In this document: positions 5,216 to 14,048 of the stretch, in pieces | Position numbering within the stretch: the stretch's first letter is position 1 | Layout of the letters: each line of letters starts with the position of its first letter | DNA from: Proteobacteria bacterium UBA6920 | GTDB taxonomy: Bacteria; Pseudomonadota; Gammaproteobacteria; SG8-11 | Direction of reading: 5' to 3' | Length of the DNA: 17,902 nt | NCBI GenBank assembly: GCA_002448875.1 | Contig: DKAS01000175.1 | Span: 1 to 17,902, forward strand | Made by a program: the position numbers and the translations under genes | The notes under the pieces: model-generated | Told to the model about the DNA's origin: nothing | Database searches by the model: none | Seen by the model: the letters and a program-made list of their open reading frames with translations, nothing else

Positions 5216-7960
5216 TTGGGAAGATATTATGGACCACGCGGCGTATGTGTGAATATGGTGCCGTTGTGGGGAAAGCTCCTGATGCTCGGCATTGTCACCC
5301 CATTGCTCATCGACACCCTGCTAATCAGCTATTACATAAATCTCACCGGTCATTTTCAATGGCAGGCCCTGTTCCTGTGGAGTTCCCTGCTGGCGCTAGC
5401 GGCTGGCGGCACCTGGTTGGCCTGGAGAAGCATCAGGCAAGGACTTTTTCCGCTGAACTACTACCTGCAATTCGGCGGCGACAACGACAAGATCGCGCTG
5501 GCCGATATAAAACCTCTATCTCTCGATGAATTGGGCAGCCTGACGGCGAGATTCACCGTATTGCAGCAAAGGCAGCTGCAATTATCCGCCAAGATGCGGG
5601 CGCAAGCCTACATTATAGATCAGGTGAACGAGGCCGTTATTTCCACGGACCTGGACGGTAGGATCACCAGTTGGAACCAGGGTGCGACTCGCATGTTCGG
5701 TCATACTTATATTGAGATGATCGGGCGGCCACTGGCGGATTTGCTATTTGGAGAGGCCGGGCGGGCAGGCGACAAAGAAATGATATTTGACCTGCTGCAA
5801 AGGAGTGGGCGCTATGTGACCGAAATGAAGCAAACGAACTCGGTCAATGGTGACTTCGATGTACAAGTTTCAATGTCGATGCTGCGAGACGACGCGGGAA
5901 AACACGTCGGCATCGTCACCATGTTTACGGATATCACCCAGCGTAAGCAAGCTGAACAGGAATTGCGAGACAATGAAGAACGCATGCGCCTGGCTATGGA
6001 AAGCGCGAATCAGGGATTCTATGATCTCAATGTGCAAACGGGGGAGGCGATAGTCAGCCCGGAATACGCCACCATGTTGGGCTATGATCCGGAGGAATTT
6101 GTCGAAACCAACGCGGCATGGCGTGAACGCCTGCATCCTGATGACACAAAAAAGGTGTATGACGTGTATACAGATTACATCTCCGGCAAATTTCCCGAAT
6201 ATCGTGTCGAATTCCGGCAGCATTGTAAAAACGGCGATTGGAAATGGATATTGTCGCAGGGACGGCTGGTGGCATGGGACAGCGATGGACAGCCGTTGCG
6301 CATGTTGGGAACACATACGGATATCACCGATCGCATGCGGGTGGAGGAGGAACTGCAGGGGTATCGCTGGCAGCTGGAGAAACAAATCAGCGAGCGATCC
6401 GCGAAGCTGCTCGAAAGCGAACGTCAACTGCGGGAGGCGCAGAAAATTTCCCATCTGGGGCATTGGCACTGGGATATCACTAACAACAAGGTGACCTGGT
6501 CGGAAGAGTTGTACCGACTGTTCGGCTATGATCCGGAAAAGGAGCCGGCCTCTTTCGAACGCTATGAGGCGATTATCCATCCGGAGGACCAAGGTCTAAT
6601 GCGGCAGTTTACCGCCGATACTTTGGCCGGATTGCAGAAAAGCGGTGTTGATTACCGAGTGGTAACCCCCGCCGGCGTTCTTCGCTGGGTTCATGCCGAG
6701 GCTTCATTGACAACGCCCCCTGACGGCGGCTCGGCCCAAACAGCCATGCATGGAACCGTGCATGAAATAACGGAACGTAAAGCCGCCGAAAAGGAATTGA
6801 TGGAAGCCAAGAATGAGGCGGAGCGGGCCAGCCGGGCAAAGTCGGAATTCCTGTCGCGCATGAGTCACGAATTACGTACGCCGATGAACGCCATTCTCGG
6901 CTTTGCGCAGATATTGCAAACGGAGGATTTACAGGGCGAATTGCTCGACTATGTCGGAGAAATCAAGCGGGCGGGTGACCATCTCCTGACATTGATCAAT
7001 GAATTGCTGGATCTGTCGCGCATCGAGTCAGGAATGCTGGTGGCAGAACTGAAACCGGTGCAGGTGGCAACGGCGATTGACGAAGCGGTGAAAATCGCCG
7101 GTCGCACTATCGAAGAACGCGGGGTGTCGGTGGAGGTCAGCTGCAAGGATGAACAAAATTGGATCCAGGCGGATAGCACCCGACTTAAGCAGGTACTGGT
7201 CAATTTGCTGGTCAACGCCGCCAAGTACAACCGTACAGGCGGCACCGTGACTGTGTCATGCGTAAACGGCGAGAACTCGTCGTTACGCATCATTGTCAGT
7301 GACACGGGTATCGGTATTCCACCGGACAAAGTGCGTCAGTTGTTCCAGCCTTTTAACCGCCTTGGGGCGGAAAAGAAAGGTGTCGACGGCGTCGGTATTG
7401 GTCTGGCACTGTCAAAGCATCTCACTGAATTGATGGGAGGCCGTATCGGAGTGGAGTCACGCCCCGGTAAGGGGTCGGAATTCTGGCTGGAGCTGCCGTT
7501 AACGGAGAAATCGCTGAATACCACTGCCGATGGGGAACCGTCAGTCCACCAGCGGGTCAACGGTACCAAGTTAGACATATTATACGTAGAAGACAATCCC
7601 GCGAACCTTCGCGTCGTCGAAGCTATGGTACGAAAACAGGATGCCTGGCAATTGCTATCGGCGATGGATGGCGAACAGGGTCTGGAAATGGCGCGAAAAT
7701 ATCGCCCCGATATCATACTTCTCGATATTCATCTGCCCGGTATCGACGGTTACGAGGTGCTAGCCCAGTTACGCAACGATGTGCGTACCCACGGTATTCC
7801 GGTCATCGCTTTGTCCGCGGACGCATTGGCCCAGGATATCCAAACGGGGCTGGAAGCAGGTTTTGCTCATTACCTGGTCAAGCCTCTGAGGATGGCGGAC
7901 CTTCTGGAAATACTAGCGGATATTTTCTCGGCCAAAACGTCGGCGAGCGCCTGCCGATAG
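5216..7960 (+). CDS. Hybrid sensor histidine kinase (3 PAS, HisKA, HATPase, receiver)
   Basis: The 914-residue frame is an inner-membrane signalling kinase. Two transmembrane helices (about residues 18-40 and 50-70) lead into a HAMP-like linker ending near residue 125. Three PAS domains follow at about 130-250, 255-380 and 400-525; PAS2 and PAS3 are of the PAS_3 type (WKWILSQGRLV and LRWVHAEA). The HisKA motif FLSRMSHELRTPMN carries the phosphorylated His551. The ATPase domain shows an N box (LVNLLVNAAKYN), VSDTGIGIPP and VGIGLALS. The receiver runs from LDILYVEDNPAN, with Asp837 in LLDIHLPGIDG and Lys889 in HYLVKPLR. All catalytic residues are present, so the cytoplasmic part should work. 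TTG 5216 lacks a ribosome binding site, as do GTG 5249 and ATG 5255, which supports its being the continuation of the upstream frame after the TAA at 5201. No separate output regulator is adjacent. Convergent with the giant lipoprotein gene. Confidence 0.9.
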   Translation: MGRYYGPRGVCVNMVPLWGKLLMLGIVTPLLIDTLLISYYINLTGHFQWQALFLWSSLLALAAGGTWLAWRSIRQGLFPLNYYLQFGGDNDKIALADIKPLSLDELGSLTARFTVLQQRQLQLSAKMRAQAYIIDQVNEAVISTDLDGRITSWNQGATRMFGHTYIEMIGRPLADLLFGEAGRAGDKEMIFDLLQRSGRYVTEMKQTNSVNGDFDVQVSMSMLRDDAGKHVGIVTMFTDITQRKQAEQELRDNEERMRLAMESANQGFYDLNVQTGEAIVSPEYATMLGYDPEEFVETNAAWRERLHPDDTKKVYDVYTDYISGKFPEYRVEFRQHCKNGDWKWILSQGRLVAWDSDGQPLRMLGTHTDITDRMRVEEELQGYRWQLEKQISERSAKLLESERQLREAQKISHLGHWHWDITNNKVTWSEELYRLFGYDPEKEPASFERYEAIIHPEDQGLMRQFTADTLAGLQKSGVDYRVVTPAGVLRWVHAEASLTTPPDGGSAQTAMHGTVHEITERKAAEKELMEAKNEAERASRAKSEFLSRMSHELRTPMNAILGFAQILQTEDLQGELLDYVGEIKRAGDHLLTLINELLDLSRIESGMLVAELKPVQVATAIDEAVKIAGRTIEERGVSVEVSCKDEQNWIQADSTRLKQVLVNLLVNAAKYNRTGGTVTVSCVNGENSSLRIIVSDTGIGIPPDKVRQLFQPFNRLGAEKKGVDGVGIGLALSKHLTELMGGRIGVESRPGKGSEFWLELPLTEKSLNTTADGEPSVHQRVNGTKLDILYVEDNPANLRVVEAMVRKQDAWQLLSAMDGEQGLEMARKYRPDIILLDIHLPGIDGYEVLAQLRNDVRTHGIPVIALSADALAQDIQTGLEAGFAHYLVKPLRMADLLEILADIFSAKTSASACR

Positions 7961-8062
7961 CTTGCCTAGCAGGTGGCGGCTTTGGGCTGGCGGTGTGAAT
8001 CGTTGCGTTGCGGCACGATAGTCGATTTAAAGGTTGGTTTGAAAGGGGGAGGGAAGAGGTGG

Positions 8063-8071
8063 GTGTCCAGG
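8063..8071 (+). repeat. Third copy of the GTGTCCAGG core
   Basis: GTGTCCAGG, preceded by GG and followed by CGGGGGCG, repeats the core of the direct repeats at 4393 and 4438. It lies in the 123-base gap between the convergent kinase and lipoprotein genes, where no hairpin terminator is evident. A nine-base match in this window could be chance. Confidence 0.25.
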
Positions 8072-8083
8072 CGGGGGCGCAAT

Positions 8084-9340
8084 TCAGTTCCCGAGGTCAA
8101 CGCCTGGCAAGGCGTCACCCATCTCGCCGGGTGTGTCACCGCGATTGCTGGTGTCACCAAGACCAAGTTGGCCGGCGGCGTTGTTTCCCCAGCATTTTAC
8201 ACTATTGTTATCGAGGCGTACGCACGCGTGCCAGGAATGCATATCGATTTCGCCGGCATTGCGCCCGGTGCCCACTTCAATGACTGGTAACGCATCGCCC
8301 ATCTGATCAACGAGATTGCCCCGGTACGCAATGTCACCCAGTCCGAGTTCGCCGTAGCCATTGTGACCCCAGCACTTAAGTGCCTTATTATCGAGTCGTG
8401 CACAGCTTGTGCCGATGCCAACATCCACGCTCACTGCGGTGCGGTTGGTCCCAAGTTCAACGGTCGGAAGGTTGTCGCCCATTGTCGCGGAACTTCCGCC
8501 GCGATCGTAGTGATCTCCCAATCCAAGCTGGCCATAGCCGTTGCCTCCCCAGCATTTCACCGTGGCGTTGTCCAGTACCGCACACGTATGCGAGCCGCTG
8601 GTGCTGATACGCAGTACCGTACGTCCGGTGCCGAGATTGACACGGGGCAACGCATCGCCCATTTCGCCGGGATCGTCGCCGCGATGTTCGTAGTCTCCCA
8701 ATCCAAGATTTCCCCAATAGTTGTCGCCCCAGCACTTGACTGAGTGGTCGTCGAGAATCGCGCAGGTTCTCATGTTTCCTGCAGAGATATTCAGGGCTTT
8801 ACGCCCGCTACCCAGTTGTACCACCGGTAGACTGTCGCCCATTTCGTCTGGCTCATCACCGCGAGCGATCAACCGGTCGCCTTGACCCAGCGCGCCGTAG
8901 CCATTGTTTCCCCAACACTTGACACTGCCGTCGCTGAAGCGCGCGCAGTTATGAACTTCGCCCGCGGCCAACTGCACTACAGTACGATTGGAGCCAAGAT
9001 CGACCACCGGCAGGTTGTCGCCCATTTCGTTGGGTTGGTCCCCGATGGTCGGGTTAATTCCGCCAAGTCCCAGGACGCCCCACGAATCCACGCCCCAGCA
9101 CTTGACAGTATTGTCGTCGAGGCGCACGCAGGTGTGGGAGGACTTGGCGACGACCTGCACTACGCTGCGACCGGTACCCAGATTCACCCGCGGTAAAGCG
9201 GCGCCCATTTCACCCACTGCATCGCCGCGGGTGAGGGTGTCGCCTAGACCCAGCGCACCTAGCCCACCCGCACCCCAGCACTTCAGCCCGCCATCGATCA
9301 GTCGTGCGCAGGTGTGATTGATGCCGGTAGTCAACTGCTT
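8084..9340 (-). repeat. Seven tandem 180/183-bp repeats encoding RCC1 blades
   Basis: The complement of the KCWG codons appears seven times; the last C of the CCCC run falls at 8190, 8370, 8550, 8730, 8913, 9096 and 9276, giving periods of 180, 180, 180, 183, 183 and 180 bases. Each unit encodes C-x9-C-W-G, then GYGxLGLGD, then a GDxPGEMGDxLP loop and a closing VxLGTGR strand. The near-constant unit of 60-61 residues and the DNA similarity suggest expansion by duplication. Seven units match the blade number of RCC1 propellers. Confidence 0.9.
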
Positions 9341-12300
9341 GCCGGTATTGAATTGCCACGTCACGTTGCCTGCCAGAGGATTGCCGGCAAGGTCGTGAAT
9401 AGCCGTGGCTAATTGCACCTGGTAATCGGTCGCAAAGGTCATGGCGGTCTGCGGCACGAAGCTCGCTACCAAACCGTCGGATGAGAGACTCACTGCACCT
9501 GTTACGGCGCCAGTCGGACCGGTGACTGTGAAACTGGTAATATCCACCGTCGCCGGATCGAGCGGCTCGGAGAATGACGCTCTGATCGGTCCCATCAGCA
9601 GCGCGCCTTCAGCGGTATCAGGGGGATCGGTTGACGTAACCGCTGGTGGAACATGATCTCCCGACGGATGCGAATTGGGATCCAGTGGATTTGTTCCGGC
9701 CGCTACTTCTTCGCTGTCCGTGAAGTAGTCGCCATCGGTGTCCTGCATGAGAGGATTGGTGTTGTGTGCGACTTCCTGTGCATCCGTGAGTCCGTCGCCA
9801 TCGGTGTCAGGCAGGTCCGGGTTCGTCCCGATCTTTGCTTCCAACGCGTCCGCCAATCCGTCATGGTCGGCGTCGTGCAGGCCTGGGAAGTAGACAATAT
9901 GTTGCTGCTCCCACGGATTCAGTTCAATGAACGCATGCGCGGCACTGGGATTTTGCAGCGACCATTCGTATCCAACCTTGAGCGAAAGCGAGTTGATCCC
10001 CGGTGTCAGCGGGAAGCACAATTGAGTCGTTCCGTATGTATTGTTGCTGTTCGTAATCAAAAACTCTGGATCCGCAGTCTGCGCGACACCGTTGACGACA
10101 CGGTAGTAGTTGTACTGGCGGCTGAAACCGATTAACCCTTGTGGGAAGCCATACATACCTCCGAGATCAACCGACTTGCACCATTGATCGCCGTCAACTG
10201 CAACGATTGCGAGCAAGGGACCGAGGCGCGGTCCAATATGAAAACTCATAGCATTTATTGGTGCATTGCCTTCGAACGTACCGTTTAGCCGGATTTTTCC
10301 ATCCATTCCATGACGCCCAAAGCCGGAGTTTATGAAGTAATAGTACTCATCTGCGATATCGACCCATCCGGGAACACCACCGCGACCACCCTTGAAATTC
10401 ATTTCTCCTTCCGAAATGAGGCGGTTCGTGACGACGACGACTTGGCCGCCAGAACCACCACCGCCACCACCACCCGGTCCTGTCTCGTGATAAACGTGGC
10501 TGCCGCCGTTTCCGGCATTGCCACCGGTCGCATCGATATGCCCTTGCGCGCAGGCACCAGCGAGTATACATGTTTTTCGAAGTAGGACGCTCTCACCCGA
10601 CACAAGCTCCAATGCGGCCGCTCCTCCACCACCGCCGCCACCGCCGGCACCGGCTTGATTCGATTCGAAAATGCCGGTAATCATCTGTCCACCGCCGCCC
10701 CCGCCACCGCCGGCTTGGGGCGCAATGAAAACCGACAAATCCTCTGGTGAGTCCGAGATCAGTGCGTGGCCACGTTCACCACCATAACCGGCCGACTTGT
10801 ATCGGTTCTCGTCGTTCTTGACGATCTTCGCGTATTCGTTTGCAGCATTCACCAAGCCCTGGATCGCGCCTACGAAGCTGCCATCCGCGAGTGAATACAA
10901 GCCAACAGCAAAGTTGGCAATAATATCGATCGCAGATCCTTCTTCCCAGACTTTCCCTCCGGCACCACCAGCGGCACCACTTGCGGAGTTCTTGCCGGCG
11001 ACACCGTCGCCGCTTGTCCAGACACAACCGATCGGAGCCCCACCGATAATACAGGTTCCAGATTCATGATGTGGACCGCCAGAACCCCCATCACCGGCAT
11101 AGTGGTGTCCGCGGGTTCCCCACGTTCCGCCCCAGTCGCCGTCAAACGATCCACCACCATCGCCACCGCTTGTTCCATTCAACGCGATCTGTCCGCGAAT
11201 ATCGATGTCGCTGGTAACCCAAATGCGAACCGGTGCGGGATTGATCGTATGCACGTCGATTCGCAACACACCACCCAAATCGACAAGCAACTTAGAGTAA
11301 TAGTTGACGCTGTCTCGATTGGAGACGGTCACTGTTTGCAGCTGTGGAACCACCAACTCGTTAAGGCACTTCACAATGAACCCAATCGCGAGCGTCTGGG
11401 TCACACCTTGCTGAGGATAACCAATTAACAAGCGCGCATTTGCAGTTTGTCCCGTATTGCAGGTGTCTACGACAGGAAGATTTACCGCCGTGACCAGCTG
11501 CCAGCCGTCGCCACTGGGTTGCACATAAGGACCGACCGAGATCGGATGTTGGCTTTTTAGTGTGGGGTCAGTGAATTCCGCCGAGACCTGGATACCGGCA
11601 GTGAACGGCCCTGCTCCTGTTTGCTCGCCTACGATTTTGTTGACGAGAATAGGTACCTTCAATCCCTCGAGCCAATCGATTCCCGCGGGAAGAACGATGC
11701 GATAGAAATTGAAGAACGCACTTTGCGAGACGAAGGCTCCAGTTTGCTCGGCCAACGTCGGTTGCGCAGCGGCACGTTGCACTGCAGCGACGAGCGTGCT
11801 GAAGTGGGAGATAGCGCCGGTTGCCGTCATACCGGAATCATCGGCGGTCGCGGTCGCACCGCTGTTTTCTAGCTTGCCAGAAGTCTCGTTGACGATGAAC
11901 AACGGGAGCACGCTTCCCGGCTCCAACCAATTGCTCAACTGAAAGGTCGCCAACACCGGTTTTGTGAATACAAGGCCACTGGGTTCAAACCGCGCCGCCG
12001 CCACATTGTAGGATCCTTCGATCGCTACTGGATAGTCGGTGGGAGCAAGCTGTGAGACAGATATGTTTGTATCCGCCGCGAGTGCATCAGCTGGTATCCG
12101 CAAGGTGATTGTATCGTTGGCCGAGGAAGCAATACCGCCAGAAGTGGCCGCGATAGTAGCATGTCCCGGCGAGTCGGGTGGTCGAATGATTAGTACATCA
12201 GCCTCGGAATACAACGAGCCATCAGCCACGGCGCGACACCTGATTTTCACCGAAGCGGGAATAGGTACTGCCTCGGGTGCGGTGTAGATACCATCGACGG

Positions 12301-13186
12301 TGATACTGCCAAGGGATTCGGGAGGCGTGTCATTGCCGTTGACGCTCCAGGCAATATGCCCGTCAACCAGCCCGCTCACAGCGCAATGGAATGCGGTCTC
12401 GCCATCTGTAATAACCTGCGTTGTATGTGGTGTTAGTGTAATTGTCGTTGCGATTGAGAATTCCTCGCTGCTCGCCACTTGTCCTGAGGTATTACTAACG
12501 GCGATCCTGCCAGTAACCGATCCTTCCGGAACAACAGCCTTGAGTTCGCTATCCGATCCCGACACGATATCCGCCGGCCCGATAGCGCCAGCGAAGGTCA
12601 CGCGATTGTTTTCGGGTACGGAGTCGAAGCCAATACCTGAAATCGTCACGGTATCTCCCGGAAATCCCTGCGTCGGTGTGATGCTGCTTACTGACAAAGT
12701 TCGCGGCGCACTCGCGCTGATTTCATATGAAAGACTGGCGACATCGCTTTTCAGGTTTTGCGCGTCTGAGATCCAGAGTTGAACATCGTAGTGGCCTGCC
12801 GGATCGGCGGCAGTGACGTCTAAGGTACGAACGAAAGCACCATAGCGTTCTGCCTGAGTGAGTTTGACTTCGGAAGTCTTGCTCGTGCCGTCGGGTCGCG
12901 TATAAACGGCTGATACTTTGTTGGCATCAAGATCTTCGTCTTCAAAGGTGACTACCAGAGTCAGGTTAAATAGCTCACCGTTATTGGGGAGCGGCAGGAC
13001 GTCTTTGGAGAACTTAGCGGATAGGATTTCTGGAGCAGAGTAGTGGGCTTTAGGAGTTTCCTGGCCCGGCTTGTCACCGCCTCTGCCAGAACAACCTGCG
13101 ACTATTCCAAGTGCCAGAAGCAAGCCACTGGAAACTAAACACTCGCGCCAATGCAATTGCTTAACGTCTTTCATATCGTCCGCCAT
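8084..13186 (-). CDS. Giant modular surface lipoprotein with RCC1-type propeller
   Basis: This 1700-residue protein starts at ATG 13186 (a second ATG is at 13174). Its signal ends in a lipobox, GIVAGC, with Cys32 as lipid anchor, so it is exported and membrane-attached, probably at the outer membrane. Domains in order: a beta domain (about 45-160); a TIG/IPT domain (about 163-247, SITPTQGFPGDTVTISGIGF); an Ig-like domain (about 248-335); a ZU5-like domain (about 340-470, TIAATSGGIAS); a glycine-rich block with polyglycine runs (about 670-940); TSP3-type calcium-binding repeats (about 1100-1180, DTDGDGLTDAQE); an SbsA-type Ig domain (about 1183-1283, IRASFSEPLDPATVD); and seven RCC1-type repeats (1283-1700) forming a likely seven-bladed propeller. 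Every repeat carries C-x9-C-W-G, so disulfides within blades are plausible. The architecture points to adhesion or binding rather than catalysis; no protease or hydrolase motif is visible. The ligand is unknown. Confidence 0.9.
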   Translation of the reverse strand: MADDMKDVKQLHWRECLVSSGLLLALGIVAGCSGRGGDKPGQETPKAHYSAPEILSAKFSKDVLPLPNNGELFNLTLVVTFEDEDLDANKVSAVYTRPDGTSKTSEVKLTQAERYGAFVRTLDVTAADPAGHYDVQLWISDAQNLKSDVASLSYEISASAPRTLSVSSITPTQGFPGDTVTISGIGFDSVPENNRVTFAGAIGPADIVSGSDSELKAVVPEGSVTGRIAVSNTSGQVASSEEFSIATTITLTPHTTQVITDGETAFHCAVSGLVDGHIAWSVNGNDTPPESLGSITVDGIYTAPEAVPIPASVKIRCRAVADGSLYSEADVLIIRPPDSPGHATIAATSGGIASSANDTITLRIPADALAADTNISVSQLAPTDYPVAIEGSYNVAAARFEPSGLVFTKPVLATFQLSNWLEPGSVLPLFIVNETSGKLENSGATATADDSGMTATGAISHFSTLVAAVQRAAAQPTLAEQTGAFVSQSAFFNFYRIVLPAGIDWLEGLKVPILVNKIVGEQTGAGPFTAGIQVSAEFTDPTLKSQHPISVGPYVQPSGDGWQLVTAVNLPVVDTCNTGQTANARLLIGYPQQGVTQTLAIGFIVKCLNELVVPQLQTVTVSNRDSVNYYSKLLVDLGGVLRIDVHTINPAPVRIWVTSDIDIRGQIALNGTSGGDGGGSFDGDWGGTWGTRGHHYAGDGGSGGPHHESGTCIIGGAPIGCVWTSGDGVAGKNSASGAAGGAGGKVWEEGSAIDIIANFAVGLYSLADGSFVGAIQGLVNAANEYAKIVKNDENRYKSAGYGGERGHALISDSPEDLSVFIAPQAGGGGGGGGQMITGIFESNQAGAGGGGGGGGAAALELVSGESVLLRKTCILAGACAQGHIDATGGNAGNGGSHVYHETGPGGGGGGGSGGQVVVVTNRLISEGEMNFKGGRGGVPGWVDIADEYYYFINSGFGRHGMDGKIRLNGTFEGNAPINAMSFHIGPRLGPLLAIVAVDGDQWCKSVDLGGMYGFPQGLIGFSRQYNYYRVVNGVAQTADPEFLITNSNNTYGTTQLCFPLTPGINSLSLKVGYEWSLQNPSAAHAFIELNPWEQQHIVYFPGLHDADHDGLADALEAKIGTNPDLPDTDGDGLTDAQEVAHNTNPLMQDTDGDYFTDSEEVAAGTNPLDPNSHPSGDHVPPAVTSTDPPDTAEGALLMGPIRASFSEPLDPATVDITSFTVTGPTGAVTGAVSLSSDGLVASFVPQTAMTFATDYQVQLATAIHDLAGNPLAGNVTWQFNTGKQLTTGINHTCARLIDGGLKCWGAGGLGALGLGDTLTRGDAVGEMGAALPRVNLGTGRSVVQVVAKSSHTCVRLDDNTVKCWGVDSWGVLGLGGINPTIGDQPNEMGDNLPVVDLGSNRTVVQLAAGEVHNCARFSDGSVKCWGNNGYGALGQGDRLIARGDEPDEMGDSLPVVQLGSGRKALNISAGNMRTCAILDDHSVKCWGDNYWGNLGLGDYEHRGDDPGEMGDALPRVNLGTGRTVLRISTSGSHTCAVLDNATVKCWGGNGYGQLGLGDHYDRGGSSATMGDNLPTVELGTNRTAVSVDVGIGTSCARLDNKALKCWGHNGYGELGLGDIAYRGNLVDQMGDALPVIEVGTGRNAGEIDMHSWHACVRLDNNSVKCWGNNAAGQLGLGDTSNRGDTPGEMGDALPGVDLGN
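10370..11180 (-). repeat. Glycine-rich low-complexity block in the giant lipoprotein
   Basis: This stretch encodes polyglycine runs of up to eight residues separated by beta-strand-like segments (VVVVTNRL, AALELVSG) and cysteine pairs. On the plus strand it reads as repeated CCACCGCCGCC. It may be a collagen- or PGRS-like spacer or a glycine-rich beta structure inside the protein. It creates many false reading frames on the other strand. Confidence 0.8.
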
Positions 13187-13481
13187 AAACCCGGACCTTC
13201 ATAGCTACCTTTTTACGAGATCAAACAAGAATACTAAATTCGCAGTTTTACGATTGCCGGGTCGTATTATCGATGAGCAGGTTGATTGTCTGATTGGATT
13301 TTCTATTTGAGAAAATATTGACATTTCATGCGAGCAAGCGCCGGATAAGGCGCCAACCCCGACCACTGAGCCTCAGGTCAGACTGGGGAACGGGGCTGAC
13401 TGGTGCACCGGCGGGGTACGCATCGTAAAGCTTTATTATAACTCGCTGCGCGGATTAAGATGAAATTGAAACGAATTCAGT
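13187..13481. other. Intergenic region upstream of the giant lipoprotein
   Basis: This 295-base gap lies between two minus-strand genes. It holds a small hairpin at 13338-13353 (GCGCC, loop GGATAA, GGCGC), similar in look to enterobacterial REP units. The AT-rich part at 13200-13320 would contain the lipoprotein promoter, but I cannot fix a -35/-10 pair. A plus-strand frame at 13071-13310 is a shadow of the lipoprotein start. Confidence 0.4.
13338..13353. repeat. Small REP-like hairpin
   Basis: GCGCC at 13338-13342 pairs with GGCGC at 13349-13353 around GGATAA. On the minus strand it lies about 130 bases after the stop of the coiled-coil gene and could be a weak terminator, but it has no T run; a repetitive extragenic palindrome is the alternative. 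One copy only in this window. Confidence 0.3.
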
Positions 13482-14048
13482 CTAGTTAATGGTAGGCGAC
13501 GCGGCTTTTCTCTTACGGGAAAGCTTTTTCTGCACCGTCTGCGGTGGCGCGATCGGCTTCGTGTCCGCGACGAAAGCATCGGTGGCGTTCTTGATTTGTG
13601 ACGTTACTGCGACGCGTTCTTCCGCGGCAATGTCGGCGCGCTGTAGAAACTCCCTGGCCTGCACGGTATTTTCCAGTTCCTGCAGAATCATCTTATTCTG
13701 CTGCTGCAAGTACTCGAGCTTGGTCGCCAGCGACCCAATAATATTTTCCCGGCGCTGAAATTCAGCCTGCAACGCGGCCTCCTTTGCTATCGCGTCGTCG
13801 ATAATTTCCGCAAAGGGAATGTCGAAGGATTCCAGGGTTTTTTTCACTATCCCCCCGAGTACCCGCGGGCCGATATTCTTAATGGTCAGCGATTGCATCA
13901 GCATGATGGCCTGATCGATCGTGTAATGCGTGTTTTTGGGTCGATCGCTGTTGAATTGCTCCGACGTGATTTCTTCCAGAAACAGATCGTCGCCCTCAAG
14001 TGCAAAGTCTTCGGGTAGCTCCATCGCTTTCTTGTTGAACAGACTCAT
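13482..14048 (-). CDS. Coiled-coil protein of unknown function
   Basis: I do not recognise this 188-residue protein. GAGGAAA (complement of 14054-14060), five bases before ATG 14048, supports the start. The N-terminal third is acidic (LPEDFALEGDDLFLEEI). Residues about 40-80 look helical and contain YTIDQAIMLMQSL and GPRVLGGIVKKTLESF. Residues about 88-140 form a probable coiled coil rich in Glu, Gln and Leu (LATKLEYLQQQNKMILQELE). The tail is basic (KKLSRKRKAA) with prolines. There is no signal peptide or membrane helix, so it is cytoplasmic; the acidic head, coiled coil and basic tail suggest an oligomerising protein that might contact nucleic acid or membrane, which is inference only. It is the upstream neighbour of the giant lipoprotein on the same strand, but the 295-base gap makes an operon uncertain. 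Confidence 0.75.
   Translation of the reverse strand: MSLFNKKAMELPEDFALEGDDLFLEEITSEQFNSDRPKNTHYTIDQAIMLMQSLTIKNIGPRVLGGIVKKTLESFDIPFAEIIDDAIAKEAALQAEFQRRENIIGSLATKLEYLQQQNKMILQELENTVQAREFLQRADIAAEERVAVTSQIKNATDAFVADTKPIAPPQTVQKKLSRKRKAASPTIN

Noticed and set aside
5870..6592. 240-codon minus-strand frame
   Set aside because: It is antisense to the PAS region of the hybrid kinase and has no independent support.
8084..9340. Regular 180-bp periodicity considered as a CRISPR or satellite array
   Set aside because: The repeats are coding, in phase, and encode conserved RCC1-type units; spacer-like unique segments are absent.
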